Shown here piece by piece: positions 32,673 through 42,844 of a stretch of 64,000 bases of DNA. The notes below the pieces were generated by a model. It worked only from the letters and a program-made list of their open reading frames with translations, had not been told where the DNA came from and did no database searches. The stretch is from the NCBI GenBank assembly GCA_030142905.1, contig JASJOG010000333.1, forward strand, positions 155,001-219,000, read 5' to 3'. The DNA comes from Heliopora coerulea. Lineage: Eukaryota; Cnidaria; Anthozoa; Scleralcyonacea; Helioporidae. Position numbers and translations under genes: made by a program. Every line of letters begins with the position of its first letter. Position 1 is the stretch's first letter.

Positions 32673-34075
32673 TCACTCTTATAACCTTTCTAAATTTCTC
32701 GTTTCTATTCTCACACCTCTCTTAAGCAGTCCTTTTATAATTTCCGATACGTTTTCTTTCCTTGAGGAGTTACGTGCTTCTAACCTTGATACTAATAACA
32801 TATTTATGGCGAACTTTGATGTTAGGTCGCGTTTCACTAACATTCCACTAGACGAGACCATTGACATTATTGTTAATAAAGCTTTTGAGAATGCCGCTCT
32901 TTACCATGGCTTTTCCGTTTTTCAACTACGTAAATTGTTATGTTTAGCCAGTTTACGTGTTAAGAATGGTCATTTTTTATTTAACAACTCACTCTACGAA
33001 CAAGTCGACGGTGTGGCCATGGGCTCCCCGCTTGGTCCTTTATTTGCTAATATTTTCTTGGCTTTCCACGAACGTAGTTGGCTAACCAACTGCCCTCTAG
33101 AATTTAAACCTCTTTTCTTTCGTCGTTATATTGATGATTGTTTTGTTGTTTTTCGCTCTCGTAATCATGTTCGTCCTTTTCTAGATTATCTCAACTCACA
33201 GCATCCGAATATTACGTTTACTAGTGAGTTAGAAATTGATTCTACATTTCCTTTTTTGGACACTTTGATTGATAGTTCTGATGGTTTTTCCACTTCGATT
33301 TATCGGAAACCTACTTTTACCGGTTTGTTCACAAGTTTTGATAGTTTTGTTCCGTTATCGTATAAGCGTGGTCTCATCTATACTCTACTTGATCGCTACT
33401 TCAAAATATGCTCTTCCTTTCACCACTTTCACGCTGAAGTTCTTAAACTTAAGAAATTCTTGCTTAGGAATGGTTATCCTGAGATTTTTCTTGATCGCTG
33501 CATTCGTCTTTTTCTTGATCGTCTGTTTTGTCCCTCCCACAAAAGATTCTGATTCTCCCACGAAAAATATCATCTATTTTAAGCTTCCTTTCACAGGATC
33601 ACATGCTTTACAGATCCGAACACAGGTCTCTAAACTATGTTCATCTACTTTCCCACAAGTTACTTTGCGTTTTATTTTTCAATCTAGAAGACGGTTGTCT
33701 GGTTTCTTCCCATTCAATGACCGGACCCCCATGTTAATGAGATCGCGTGTTGTCTACAAATATACGTGTCAATGCTGTGGAGCATTGTATTTGGGCCAAA
33801 CAAGGCGCCACTTACACACGCGTATCTCAGAACACATGGGGGTTTCGCCTTTGACGGGTAAGAAACGAGCAACCACTTCGTTTCCTACTTCCAGTATCCA
33901 GGCTCATACTCGCCAGACTAATCACGCCATTTCTCCCAACGATTTTTCCATTATTTCTTCCTGCAGGTCTTCCTCTAACTTTGAACTCCTCATTCGTGAG
34001 AGTTTACTTATTTCCAAATACAAACCGTCTCTCAACGAAAATATCTCTTCCACACCTCTTTCTCTATTCTAATGC
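32673..34075 (+). pseudogene. Penelope-like reverse transcriptase and GIY-YIG endonuclease, 5'-truncated and frameshifted
   Basis: The frame is open from the junction at about 32673 without its own start. The reverse transcriptase shows FMANFDVRSRFTNIPLDET, then VDGVAMGSPLGPLFANIFL, then FFRRYIDDCFVVF with the catalytic YIDD (33127-33138), then FPFLDTLI and a thumb region. Near 33535 the frame shifts. The other frame continues through KDSDSPTKNIIYFKLPF to the GIY-YIG nuclease (VVYKYTCQCCGALYLGQTRR, HTRISEHMG) with the CxC zinc ligands typical of the group, ending SSTPLSLF. Intact Penelope-like proteins are about 700-900 residues; this copy lacks the N-terminal part. It is recent-looking but not able to encode a full protein as it stands. 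Confidence 0.9.
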
Positions 34076-34379
34076 TTTCCTCTTCCGTATGCGTGTCACT
34101 TCCTGTCACGTCTCCCAGTTTTCTATTGGTTAGCCGTCTAATTATTCCAATATGTAATTATAGATTCATACATATATAGTTTTTTCTCATCCCTGTAAAC
34201 CTAAACCCTGAAGATGTTGCACGCTGCAACGGAACGTCAGTAAACATGTTTTAAAACTTTTTGACTTGCCTATTTCATTATGGCGATACACTTTAGAATT
34301 CTGAGCTGGGCTCTGATCTTTTTATTGCGATTACGATTACGTTTTCCGCCCGGAAAATCAATAGCCCAGGTTAGTTCCA

Positions 34380-36415
34380 GATGGTTTAATTCAATATAGT
34401 TGGGCATTTGCCCTTACAGTAGATGGTTAATTACGTGTTTGTTTTACAAATGCTACAGGCAATGGCAACATCCTTATGTCAGCATGTTTATTGCATTTAA
34501 GAGAAGTTGTATAAAACAAAACAAATTCTAAACAGGAAATATAACTTGTAAACTCATGGTTCAAGTAATGAACTAAGAGACAAAAATTGAATTTTGAAAC
34601 TAATATTTTAACTTCATTTCAAAGTCATCATCAGAGTAAACGTTTGGAAAAACAAGCTGCATCTATATATGTATATATAACAGGGAATGAGAATCACTGA
34701 TGAATATCTGGCTGTCATTATTTATATGGTCATATAATTGTCAGGACTCTAATTGTAGTATTAGTTACAAAACAGGATGTAAAAGCTAAGTCAACAAAAA
34801 CTTGGCAAAAGATGATGGTTTTTGCTAGTCTTAAACCTGAGTTTATTTCTGGATTGTTAAATTTGATGTCTAGTACTGTAGCAAGAGAGGAGCCAAGTGT
34901 AAATCACAGTTTATCCTTAAAATGTCTAGTACTTTCATAAGTAAAATTTTTAAAAGAGTTTAAAAAGTAAAGAATTGTATGAATTTAGTTATTCAAGGTA
35001 CGATTATGTAAAGAAGAGAATGCTGTTTTTATGTTTTTATTGCAAGGTGGACTAGTAATTTGTTAGATAGTATTGCTGGAAGATAGAGTAAGAATTTTGC
35101 CTTTAATTGAAATAAAATAACTTAATGAGATTTTCCTAGTGTAAGTAATCAATGATGCATTTGACCAGCTTGCCATCAGAAACTTATAAAGCCCAATTGA
35201 ATGAACTTTTAATAGTCAACTGACCACAGCATTTTGCGAAATTGCACTTGGTCAATCACATTCAATTACTGTATGTATTTCCTGTTTAGTCAATTACAGT
35301 AGCATGAATGCACCAAAGGACTCATTAAATCCAAAATGTATTCCACTATTACATTATTGACTTTTATTAGATCATGGCTCACACATGCAATACATTAGTT
35401 TTTTTTCCTCATGTAATTGTATTTTAACTGATCAATGAGCATGGGTGCACTTTTTACTTATATTCAGTATAATTGTAGATGTATTTATTCTGTAGATTTG
35501 GGTGCAAGTCCCTTAAATGATAGACATTAAATGAAGCAGTCTTTAATGTTGCATCTCCATTCATGCTCAATAATTTGATTTCACCATTGCTACTGAAATC
35601 CACTGCACCATGTTTGAAGTTTAAGGCTTAATGTACACCTTATAGGATGACAATCCTAAGAAAAAAGCAACCAATGATTTGGTAATATAATTTGGCATTA
35701 TTGGTACATTGTGAAATACATCCCTTTCTTTCCAATTAATAAAAACCACACATAGTATACACGGGCGTTCTTGGAAGCAACTTCCAAGAAAATAAAATGG
35801 AAAAATGATTATGTGGAAAAGCAACAATGACTAAGGAAGCAAGCTAAAGACCAGGACAAATTGGTAACGAAGATTGCTTGAAATGTCAGAAAAGATTTGA
35901 AAAGTGCAACAAACTCCTGTCCTACCTTTTCTATATTTTGTAAGTTTTCAACTGATGATCATGCAGTAAACTAAACACACCCAGTATCAAGTCTGGGAGT
36001 TTGCAGATAGCAATGACATAATATTGTAACATTATTTTAAGCATTTGTAGGCAGTGCATTCTGGATTCTGTCAGTTACAGTATTCATGTCATTGCAGAAT
36101 GCACTTTATTATGTCCCATTTCACCACAATAACAACAGCATACTGTAGCAACAAGATAAACTGTGATAAAGATGATCCTATTTCACAGTGGGTGGAAGTG
36201 AGGGGCCAAGAGGTGAATGGCCCCATATAATTTTATCAGGGGCCTAGTTAGTATATTTACTTTAACAATTATTCACCTGAGGCAAGGTGAACAGTGTTTA
36301 ATAAACACAACTGCAAAGTAGAGGGGAAATATTCAACGTTATGGCATTAATAGTAATGTTAGTTCACATATTTGTAATTGTTTGACACACAGAAAACATT
36401 TCTGAGCCTCTGACT
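34380..36415. other. Non-coding stretch
   Basis: AT-rich sequence with no recognised exon, RNA gene or repeat array. Confidence 0.5.
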
Positions 36416-36419
36416 AACC

Positions 36420-36925
36420 TCTGATTGTACCCTCGGCCCACGCCCACCGTGCGTTGGCGCGGTGCGAGGGCACTAATCTAATCTCAACGTGGATGGAATC
36501 CATTTACACGTGCGGCGGCTAGGTTGTCTGAGGCTGAACTTTAGACGAATGCAGCAATCTGTGTACTCAATCAGTGTTACAAAGTGTCATTTTTGGGCTA
36601 CTCTAATACCGGAGAATATTCATCGTGGCACATCCTCTCCTTGTCGACGATGGAGGAATTGCATCGGACTTGTATTGTTTCCTTGTGAATACAGGTTTGT
36701 AAAAGTGATACGTGTCATATAGTAATTTCAGCTTCGTTGCTTATATTTTTAGGTTGTGGTTGCTGTGAGTGACAGTGAGAAGGAAACACGAAGTGCACGG
36801 GACAGGTAACAACAGCCCAATTATCTGCAGTTCATCGTAGCCATCGATCATCGCTTAGTCCTCGGAAGCAAGCATTTCCTTCTGGTGCATTGCTCGTCTT
36901 AAACGCAGCTTCGCTTGCTAGTGTA
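36420..36925. promoter_or_regulatory. CpG-richer block, possible promoter or 5' exon region
   Basis: A local rise of GC and CpG (CCTCGGCCCACGCCCACCG, GCGCGGTGCGAGGG, TCGTCTTAAACGCAGC) stands out in AT-rich surroundings. The open frame 36489-36722 ends close to a GT-rich border (AATACAGGTTTGTAAAAG). It may be the start of an otherwise unrecognised gene. No coding homology was seen, so this is a weak call. Confidence 0.25.
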
Positions 36926-37348
36926 AGTGTTGAAATTGCGATATTTTAAAGATCTTTTAGTATTCTATTCATATCCATGTTTTACGTTCGCTATGCAGAA
37001 AGAACTAGACGAAATATTCTTGCACATATCAATATATTCTGGTTTCATTTGTGGTGAAAGTATTTATGACCTTTGGAATTGTTATGGATCGGTTGCATAT
37101 AAATGAAACGAACTGACAATTCTACCGACAAAGGTCTACATCATTTGTTTAGGTTTCAGTCAAATATGCAGCCGGAACGACTTCACCAAATGTTTACATG
37201 ATGTTGTACTTGGTAGAAATTTAATTTGACATTGGGCATAACAGTAAAACCCCATTAATATCCTACTTTTTTGTTTGAGAATCATGACAGCTTGGATATA
37301 TCTTAAGAGAGATGAATGATCGTCAAGCCCTGTACTCAGAAAACGATT

Positions 37349-37428
37349 CTGAGTCCCAGACCGGGATCAAACCCGCAACCTTCTGATGACCGGTGAGACG
37401 CTCTAACCATTGAGGTACCGAGACTCAG
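37349..37428 (-). ncRNA. tRNA-like module, left arm of foldback 1
   Basis: Read on the minus strand: A-box-like TACCTCAATGG (37407-37417) and B-box GGGTTTGATCC (37364-37374), at a spacing close to that of a tRNA. The D- and T-arm regions are recognisable, but the acceptor and anticodon stems are imperfect. It is therefore a tRNA-derived promoter of a SINE-like unit rather than a working tRNA gene. Confidence 0.6.
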
Positions 37429-37634
37429 ATTGTGAGCGAAGGTGCAAGTTCGATATATATGTGCGACCTAAGCGGAAGCCACTATATATTAGTAATGATT
37501 GAGCATTCATCTCTCTTAAGATGTATCCAAGCTCTCATGTTTCTCAAACATCAAACTGCTTCAATCATTATTAATATATAGTGGCTTCCGCTTAGGTCGC
37601 ACATATATATCGAATTTGCACCTTAGCTCACCAT

Positions 37635-37713
37635 CTGAGTCTCAGTAGCTCAATGGTTAGAGCGTCTCAACGGTCATCAGAAGGTTGCGGGTTTGATCCC
37701 TGTCTGGAGCTCA
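37635..37713 (+). ncRNA. tRNA-like module, right arm of foldback 1
   Basis: A-box TAGCTCAATGG (37646-37656) and B-box GGGTTTGATCC (37689-37699), with GTTAGAGCGTCTCAACGG between. Same family as the left arm and as the modules at 58.3-58.6 kb. Confidence 0.6.
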
Positions 37714-37770
37714 GAATCGTTTTCTGAGTACAGGGCTTGGCGATCATTCATCTCCCTTAATATTCTACTT

Positions 37771-38790
37771 GTTTGGCCTCTGTTGGCCATTGAATTTTAT
37801 AGTCACTTTTGAGTGCAGGGACAATTTAAGAGTATGTAGTACTGTGGAGCATTTATCTTCATTTTCATACTGAACTTTTACATGTGTAATGTTTGATATG
37901 GAAAATACATTATTTAATCGCATTTCTATGGTCTGTACTATGATATACATGGCAGACTCAATATGAATGGCAGACTTAATCTTGAAGCATCTTTTGATTT
38001 TTTTAGCAATATTTATAAAATGGCTATTTTTTATTTAATTGTGTCTAGTACTGGACGATTTTGATTGTCTAAGGTCTACTGTGGAATCAATGGGTTGTAT
38101 ATTCCCTTGACAAAAGTTATTTTACAATGTGTAGACAGAAAGGGACTTAAATGGTAATAAATAAAACAATTGCTGGTTTTGACATGTATGCAGTACATAT
38201 AATATTATTTGTTCAGGGCTTCTGGACTGTCTTAGGAGAAGCAATGTTCAAATGTCACTGGTAGTCCACATCAGTTGATGTTGTCTAACGTCCACTACTC
38301 CTCTGTAGATGGGTTGAAAGCTCAAAACAGATTATAAATAAATGGTGAAACCTTCAACTTCTTTTTCTAATATGTATTTACCCTTGTGTGCAAAGCTTCA
38401 TTAAAAAAAAAATAGTTCTGTGAAACAGCCACTGTGTGCACTGTGGTAGATGACTCTATATGATTGACTTTAAAAGTTATGTTACTTAAGTTTTGAAAGT
38501 CTGAATTAGGCATGACCATGCGAAACCGTAACGAGAACTTGGTTAGTGAATTGATTAGAGTTTTCTGTACTGGTATTTTGACATACACCTGTTAAACCAT
38601 ATTTATAATTGCTGGGAAGGTCATAAAGCATTATCCTTGTTTGATAGATTAAAATATTTACAGAAAACATTCCTGAATTGGTAAGAATGACAGGTCTTTC
38701 AGCCAATATAATTTAGTTAATATTTTATTTTTAGGTTTGTGCAGGATTGTAAATACATGTAAATGGCTGTGTGCTGGAGCAGGAATGATT
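37771..38790. other. Non-coding stretch
   Basis: AT-rich; no recognised exon or repeat. Confidence 0.5.
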
Positions 38791-38795
38791 ATTAA

Positions 38796-39668
38796 CCCAT
38801 TAACGGGCAATGCGCCCTGGAATTGGGAACCCCCTAACGGGCTATGCGCCCTGAAAGGGCGTATGGTTTTTATTGTATGATTGTGAAAAATATCCGGCTT
38901 TGATCGCTTAGCAACCACCTATAAATAGAGCGGAAAATAAGCTTTCAAATGGTACCTCGTGGAGCTTCATACAACAAGGTTCGTGCGAACTACAGGCGTT
39001 CTTCAAGGCGTTCTTGAAAATACGGTGACGCATACGCGAGGTTTAAGTATGTTTGAAGAAGAGGAAGAAAACGAAGATTTTGAAGGATTTGTGATGCCTG
39101 AGGAAGAAGAAAGAAGCAGATCAAGAAGACAGATGAACGTTGCCTGGAGTGCCGTGGCTGGAAATTCCCAAGACGAAGAAGATGATTTCCATGGATTTTT
39201 CGACGATGGATCTGACATAGACGTTAGTGAAATTGAGAGCAAAAGTGAGAGTGAGTCTGAAAGCGATGATTCAGAGTGTCTGGTTGAATGGAAAAATAAT
39301 TTTAGTTCTATCAAAGTAGAAGCCTTTAATGCCGAGTATGGTCCTTGTCACACGTTAGGATCGGATGCCTCCCCAAAAGATTTTTTCGATCTTTTTTTGG
39401 GTGACGATTTCATCGATCTCGTTGTCCGTGCCACGGTTACGCACGCCCACACAAAATATGAGGATCTAGAATTTTCAACGGATAGAGCAGAAATTTCGGC
39501 CTTTTTTGGGTTGAACATTTTCATGGGAATCAACCAGTTGCCAAACAAAAGGTTGTACTGGGACTCTAATCCCTTTTTGGGAATACTGGGTTTACAAAAA
39601 CAATTCGAACTTTTAAGTAGGTATTTCCATATTTCGATCGTGGAACACGAAGAAACGACTGACAAATG
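38796..39668 (+). mobile_element. 5' half of a piggyBac element, truncated at the duplication breakpoint
   Basis: TTAA at 38792-38795 is followed by CCCATTAACGGGCAATGCGC, and a second subterminal copy (CTAACGGGCTATGCGCCCTG) lies near 38833. This CCC-starting terminus next to TTAA fits piggyBac. The element breaks off exactly where homology to segmental-duplication copy 1 begins (39669), and no 3' half is found on the other side of either duplication copy. Confidence 0.8.
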
Positions 39669-39669
39669 A
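39049..39669 (+). pseudogene. piggyBac transposase, N-terminal part
   Basis: I chose the ATG at 39049 (MFEEEEENEDFEGFVMPEEE). The frame is open further upstream but without an earlier ATG. The protein has the acidic, disordered N-terminus usual for piggyBac transposases. The beginning of the catalytic domain follows: SPKDFFDLFLGDDFIDLVV, EISAFFGLNIFMGINQLPNK, LYWDSNPFLG, FELLSRYFHIS. Intact family members are about 550-650 residues. This one stops after about 206 residues because the reading frame meets the junction at about 39668 (TGA spanning the breakpoint), before all three catalytic aspartates. Dead by truncation. It differs from the element at 30.3 kb in its termini, so it belongs to another piggyBac lineage. 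Confidence 0.88.
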
Positions 39670-41069
39670 CCAGTGTAATCATGAAACCCGTACATGTGCT
39701 TATTAATAATTATAAGTTTTGATTGGCACAATAAATGTCAGTGAACCAATAGGGAAAATCCACTGAGCAGTGACAAAGAAAATTATAACTGAATGATCAT
39801 TTTTAAATGGATGAACCTGATGACTTAGGTCCTTGTGATAAAGTAGAGTGCAGTGATGATGTCCATATCAAGTGAAAGAAAAATTTTAACTGTTGATATC
39901 ATACGTTTTAAGACACATCCAGAACCACTTCCAAAACATGCAGTTTTTGGGCCTTCAACTGGGACCATTACCAGCATATGTTGGAATATGATTAAAATCC
40001 AAAAATAATTTAATTATTATTTTTGTACTTAAGACATATTCTACCATTTTGCATTTGATCTACAGGATATTCTAACATTCTAACACTTTGCATTTAAAAT
40101 AATAATCAAAATGGGATTTTTCCTTGTTTTTTTTGCCATAAGTGCGAAAAAGAATGTAATGTAACATGAGAAGATGCTCCATTTAAGATGGCGACTTAGG
40201 CGAGTTTTACTGTATTTAAGAGAATGTAAACCACGCAACAATAACATTCTGTTTTCATTTTATCTGTTATGTCAGGTGAAATCGATGAATTTCGTCTTGG
40301 AAGTGTACGTGCACATGTTGCTGTTTCACAAATAATGAAGGATTACGGGTTGATCGTAGCAACTAAAATTAACTGTTAATTTCGGCACCTTGATGTTGAC
40401 TGTAATTGTACATTCATTGTCTAAGATACAAAAAGAAATTTAGCTGACCTTGTGAACATTAATCTGAAATTCACGTTCCCTCATTGCTCATGAGAGATTT
40501 CAATGGCTGAAACTGCTTGGCATTCTGTGCTCAACTCTCGCGTACATTGAATTGCAACTCATATAAAATGGTTACTTGGCGGAATGTAGTTGAAATTTAG
40601 TATTAGAAAACTTCAGTCTGAAAAGAGTGTGGGACGAAGCTTATTTTCTGATCAGGCGACAGTCTATCGGTAACCTTGATTAAGAAACGTTTTGTCTTCT
40701 CGCACATGCTCAGTAGTAAAAAAAGTTAAAACATGAAAATGAAATAAAGTAATAAAAAACAAAAACGCACTTTAGACCTTTTGTTCATGAATAAGATAAA
40801 ATTGTGATATTTATCGGGTGTGTTATTTCTTCATAGGTGACGTGAAATTAAACATATGGAGCTCCCACATTGAAGGAGCATGGAGTCTTGTACATAGATA
40901 AAACTTTGTAAAATTTATCATAATGTTGGAGTCCCCGTGCGGGTGGACCTGTGCGGGGTGGGACTCTGCAGAGTCTGCTCCCGTGAAACCCTATCCCTTT
41001 GAGGGGGGTAAAGGGGGACAGAGATGGGGGCTCCATTTTTTTCAAAATTTGTATGTTTTGAATAGGAAA

Positions 41070-41476
41070 ATGTCTGTTTGGGCTGCAGCCTTCGAAGAAG
41101 ATTGGGATGGCGTATAAGCTGCATGAGAGAATGGCGCTGACATTGAAGAGTGTGGAGGATGGACGGAGGGAACTGCTTTACACTATGCTTCTTTGTATGG
41201 ACATACCTTACAAACATACTGTCTCTACAGTTAACTTCAGCTCCACGTTCGATTAATACTTAATCGAACGTGGAACTGAAGTTAACTGTAGAGACGAGGA
41301 TGGTTCCTTGTCTATTCACTATGCCTGCTCGAGGGGTCATCTAGATACTATAAAGTTTCTCATCACCAAAGGCAGTGACTTCACATCAACAAATAACTAT
41401 GGTCATACTCCACTTCATCTTGCATCAATGAATGGATATACCGAGGTCACTGACTATCTCACGCAGCATGGTGCAG
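41070..41476 (+). pseudogene. Copy 2 exon 1: broken ankyrin repeats
   Basis: Starts MSVWAAAFEEDWDGV, then TAA. The rest keeps ankyrin words (ALHYA-like, GHLDTIKFLITKGSDFTS, HTPLHLASMNGYTEVTDYL) but is shorter than in copy 1 (407 against 569 nt) because repeats were lost. A perfect-loop palindrome at 41221-41295 replaces part of one repeat. The donor GTGCAG|GTAATT is conserved. Confidence 0.85.
41221..41295. repeat. 36-bp-arm palindrome created within an ankyrin repeat
   Basis: Arms 41221-41256 and 41260-41295 are complementary with one mismatch and a 3-nt loop (TAC). The right arm is the normal ankyrin sequence (AACTGAAGTTAACTGTAGAG); the left arm is an inverted copy of it. It is a templated inversion, such as strand switching during replication, not present in copy 1. 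Confidence 0.9.
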
Positions 41477-42844
41477 GTAATTAATGTCAATTGTAATTTA
41501 TTCTGATGCATCAAAGATTTTTTTTTATATTTGATATTTTTCAATTTCGACCTTTAATTGCTTATCAAGTATTTTGCATTCTAATGTGGGGTTACTATTC
41601 TCAGTAATATGAAATAAATAAATTAAAGTGCTGATGCAACATAAGCAGTCTGTACTTTTCACCAGGCCCTCCCTCATACAGGCAACAGGAGGCAAAGTGA
41701 TCATCCAGAGGCTTGCACCCCACAACCTTCACATTATGGCCTATTTTAAGGACAGAAGTCCCATTTAGAAGTCCCATTTGATTGGATTTTCTCATACCTG
41801 CTTGTTTAACGTAATTGAACCCTTTGGGTAGCCTTCAACAAGCTTCTGAAAATTCTCTGCTGGATTTATTTCTCATCCTTCCTGCCAATGCTGGTATAAG
41901 TTTGTCAAGTTTGGTGGCGTCCAAAAATCAGCTTTATATTACTTGTATACCAAAAAAGCCTAATTTTCTTGATAAAAACCCTAACATGTCCCGCCAATTT
42001 CATCCATTGCCCCCCTCCACTTAATTGAGCTCCTGACGCCATGCGTTTCAGATACATCGAGGATAAAGAAAACTTCTTCGTGAAGTGATCAAGCAAATTT
42101 CTTGTATACACTTTTTAGATGAATTTTCTCGAGAAGAAATTCATTTGATTTGTCCACTTATGACATATCCAGAAGGGAACAGCTCATGATCAGGACAGCT
42201 CGTCTAAGATACGATTGGAGGATATTAAGGGATAGAACTCTTACGAGACACCAAATACTTCACTGTGAACTGTCCTTCTGATAGGTATAAAATATATTGG
42301 GTGTTACCAAAACTTTGGATAGAAACTCAAAGAAATAGCTCATGATTAGGTCTTCATTTGTTGAACACTCCCGATGATATGTCTAGGATTAAATTCAGGT
42401 ATAGGAATTTCGAAACCTATTACGTTCATCACTAAGTCCAACCGCGAAAACATAATATATGGCAAAACAACATCATTCAGAACAACATGTCATCATGTGG
42501 ATTATCCCCAGGTTCATTGCCCGAAGCGTGGCACGAGGGTACTAATCTTTGCATTTATAAATCGTAGCCAGACCAGCCCGACATTTTTGTAATTACAGTC
42601 CTGACAAAAAGTGGGAAAATGATGACTGCCCTTCCATTTCAAATTTCTTAAACTTACACCCCAATTAACATGGTGAAATCATTTTTAACAAATTTTTCTT
42701 AAAAATTTGTTTTGAAGAAAGTGAACCTTGTTGGAAAGTGTTGTTGACCACCTTAATTTTCAGATATATTTTTAAATTTTAGAGTTTCCTTTAGACGTTT
42801 GATTCTAGTTTTTTCTTTTTTTTTTTTTGGTCTGTTTTTCATTG

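Larger units (their letters stand above)
29604..34365 (+). mobile_element. Composite Penelope-like element insertion
   Basis: The insertion is flanked by a 14-bp direct repeat, CCAGGTTAGTTCCA, at 29590-29603 and 34366-34379. Inside it are: a terminal piece in minus orientation (29604-29897); about 2.2 kb of unrelated DNA (29898-32116, containing a MADF exon and a piggyBac); a second minus-orientation piece with the whole GIY-YIG region (32117-32650); and a plus-orientation body with reverse transcriptase, GIY-YIG endonuclease and 3' tail (about 32673-34365). The two outer ends are inverted copies (TAATAAAAAGATCAGAGCCC against GGGCTCTGATCTTTTTATTG). Penelope-like elements are known for partial inverted and tandem copies at their ends. 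The order of events for the unrelated middle part is not settled. Confidence 0.85.
37273..37760. mobile_element. Foldback element 1: two inverted tRNA-like SINE modules
   Basis: Left arm about 37303-37498 (minus) and right arm about 37566-37760 (plus) are reverse complements over nearly 200 bp. Each arm holds a tRNA-like module with A-box (TAGCTCAATGG type) and B-box (GGGTTTGATCC). They share a head (AGTGGCTTCCGCTTAGGTCG) and a tail (CAGGGCTTGGCGATCATTCA). Between the arms is one more tail copy (TTCATCTCTCTTAAGATG to TTTCTCAAACATC). The outer flanks carry an imperfect direct repeat, TTAATATCCTACTT at 37255 and TTAATATTCTACTT at 37757, suggesting insertion as one unit. Confidence 0.8.

Noticed and set aside
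33269..33535. Frame overlapping the reverse transcriptase of the Penelope-like element
   Set aside because: Before the frameshift near 33535 this frame has no reverse-transcriptase content; only the part after the shift is real.
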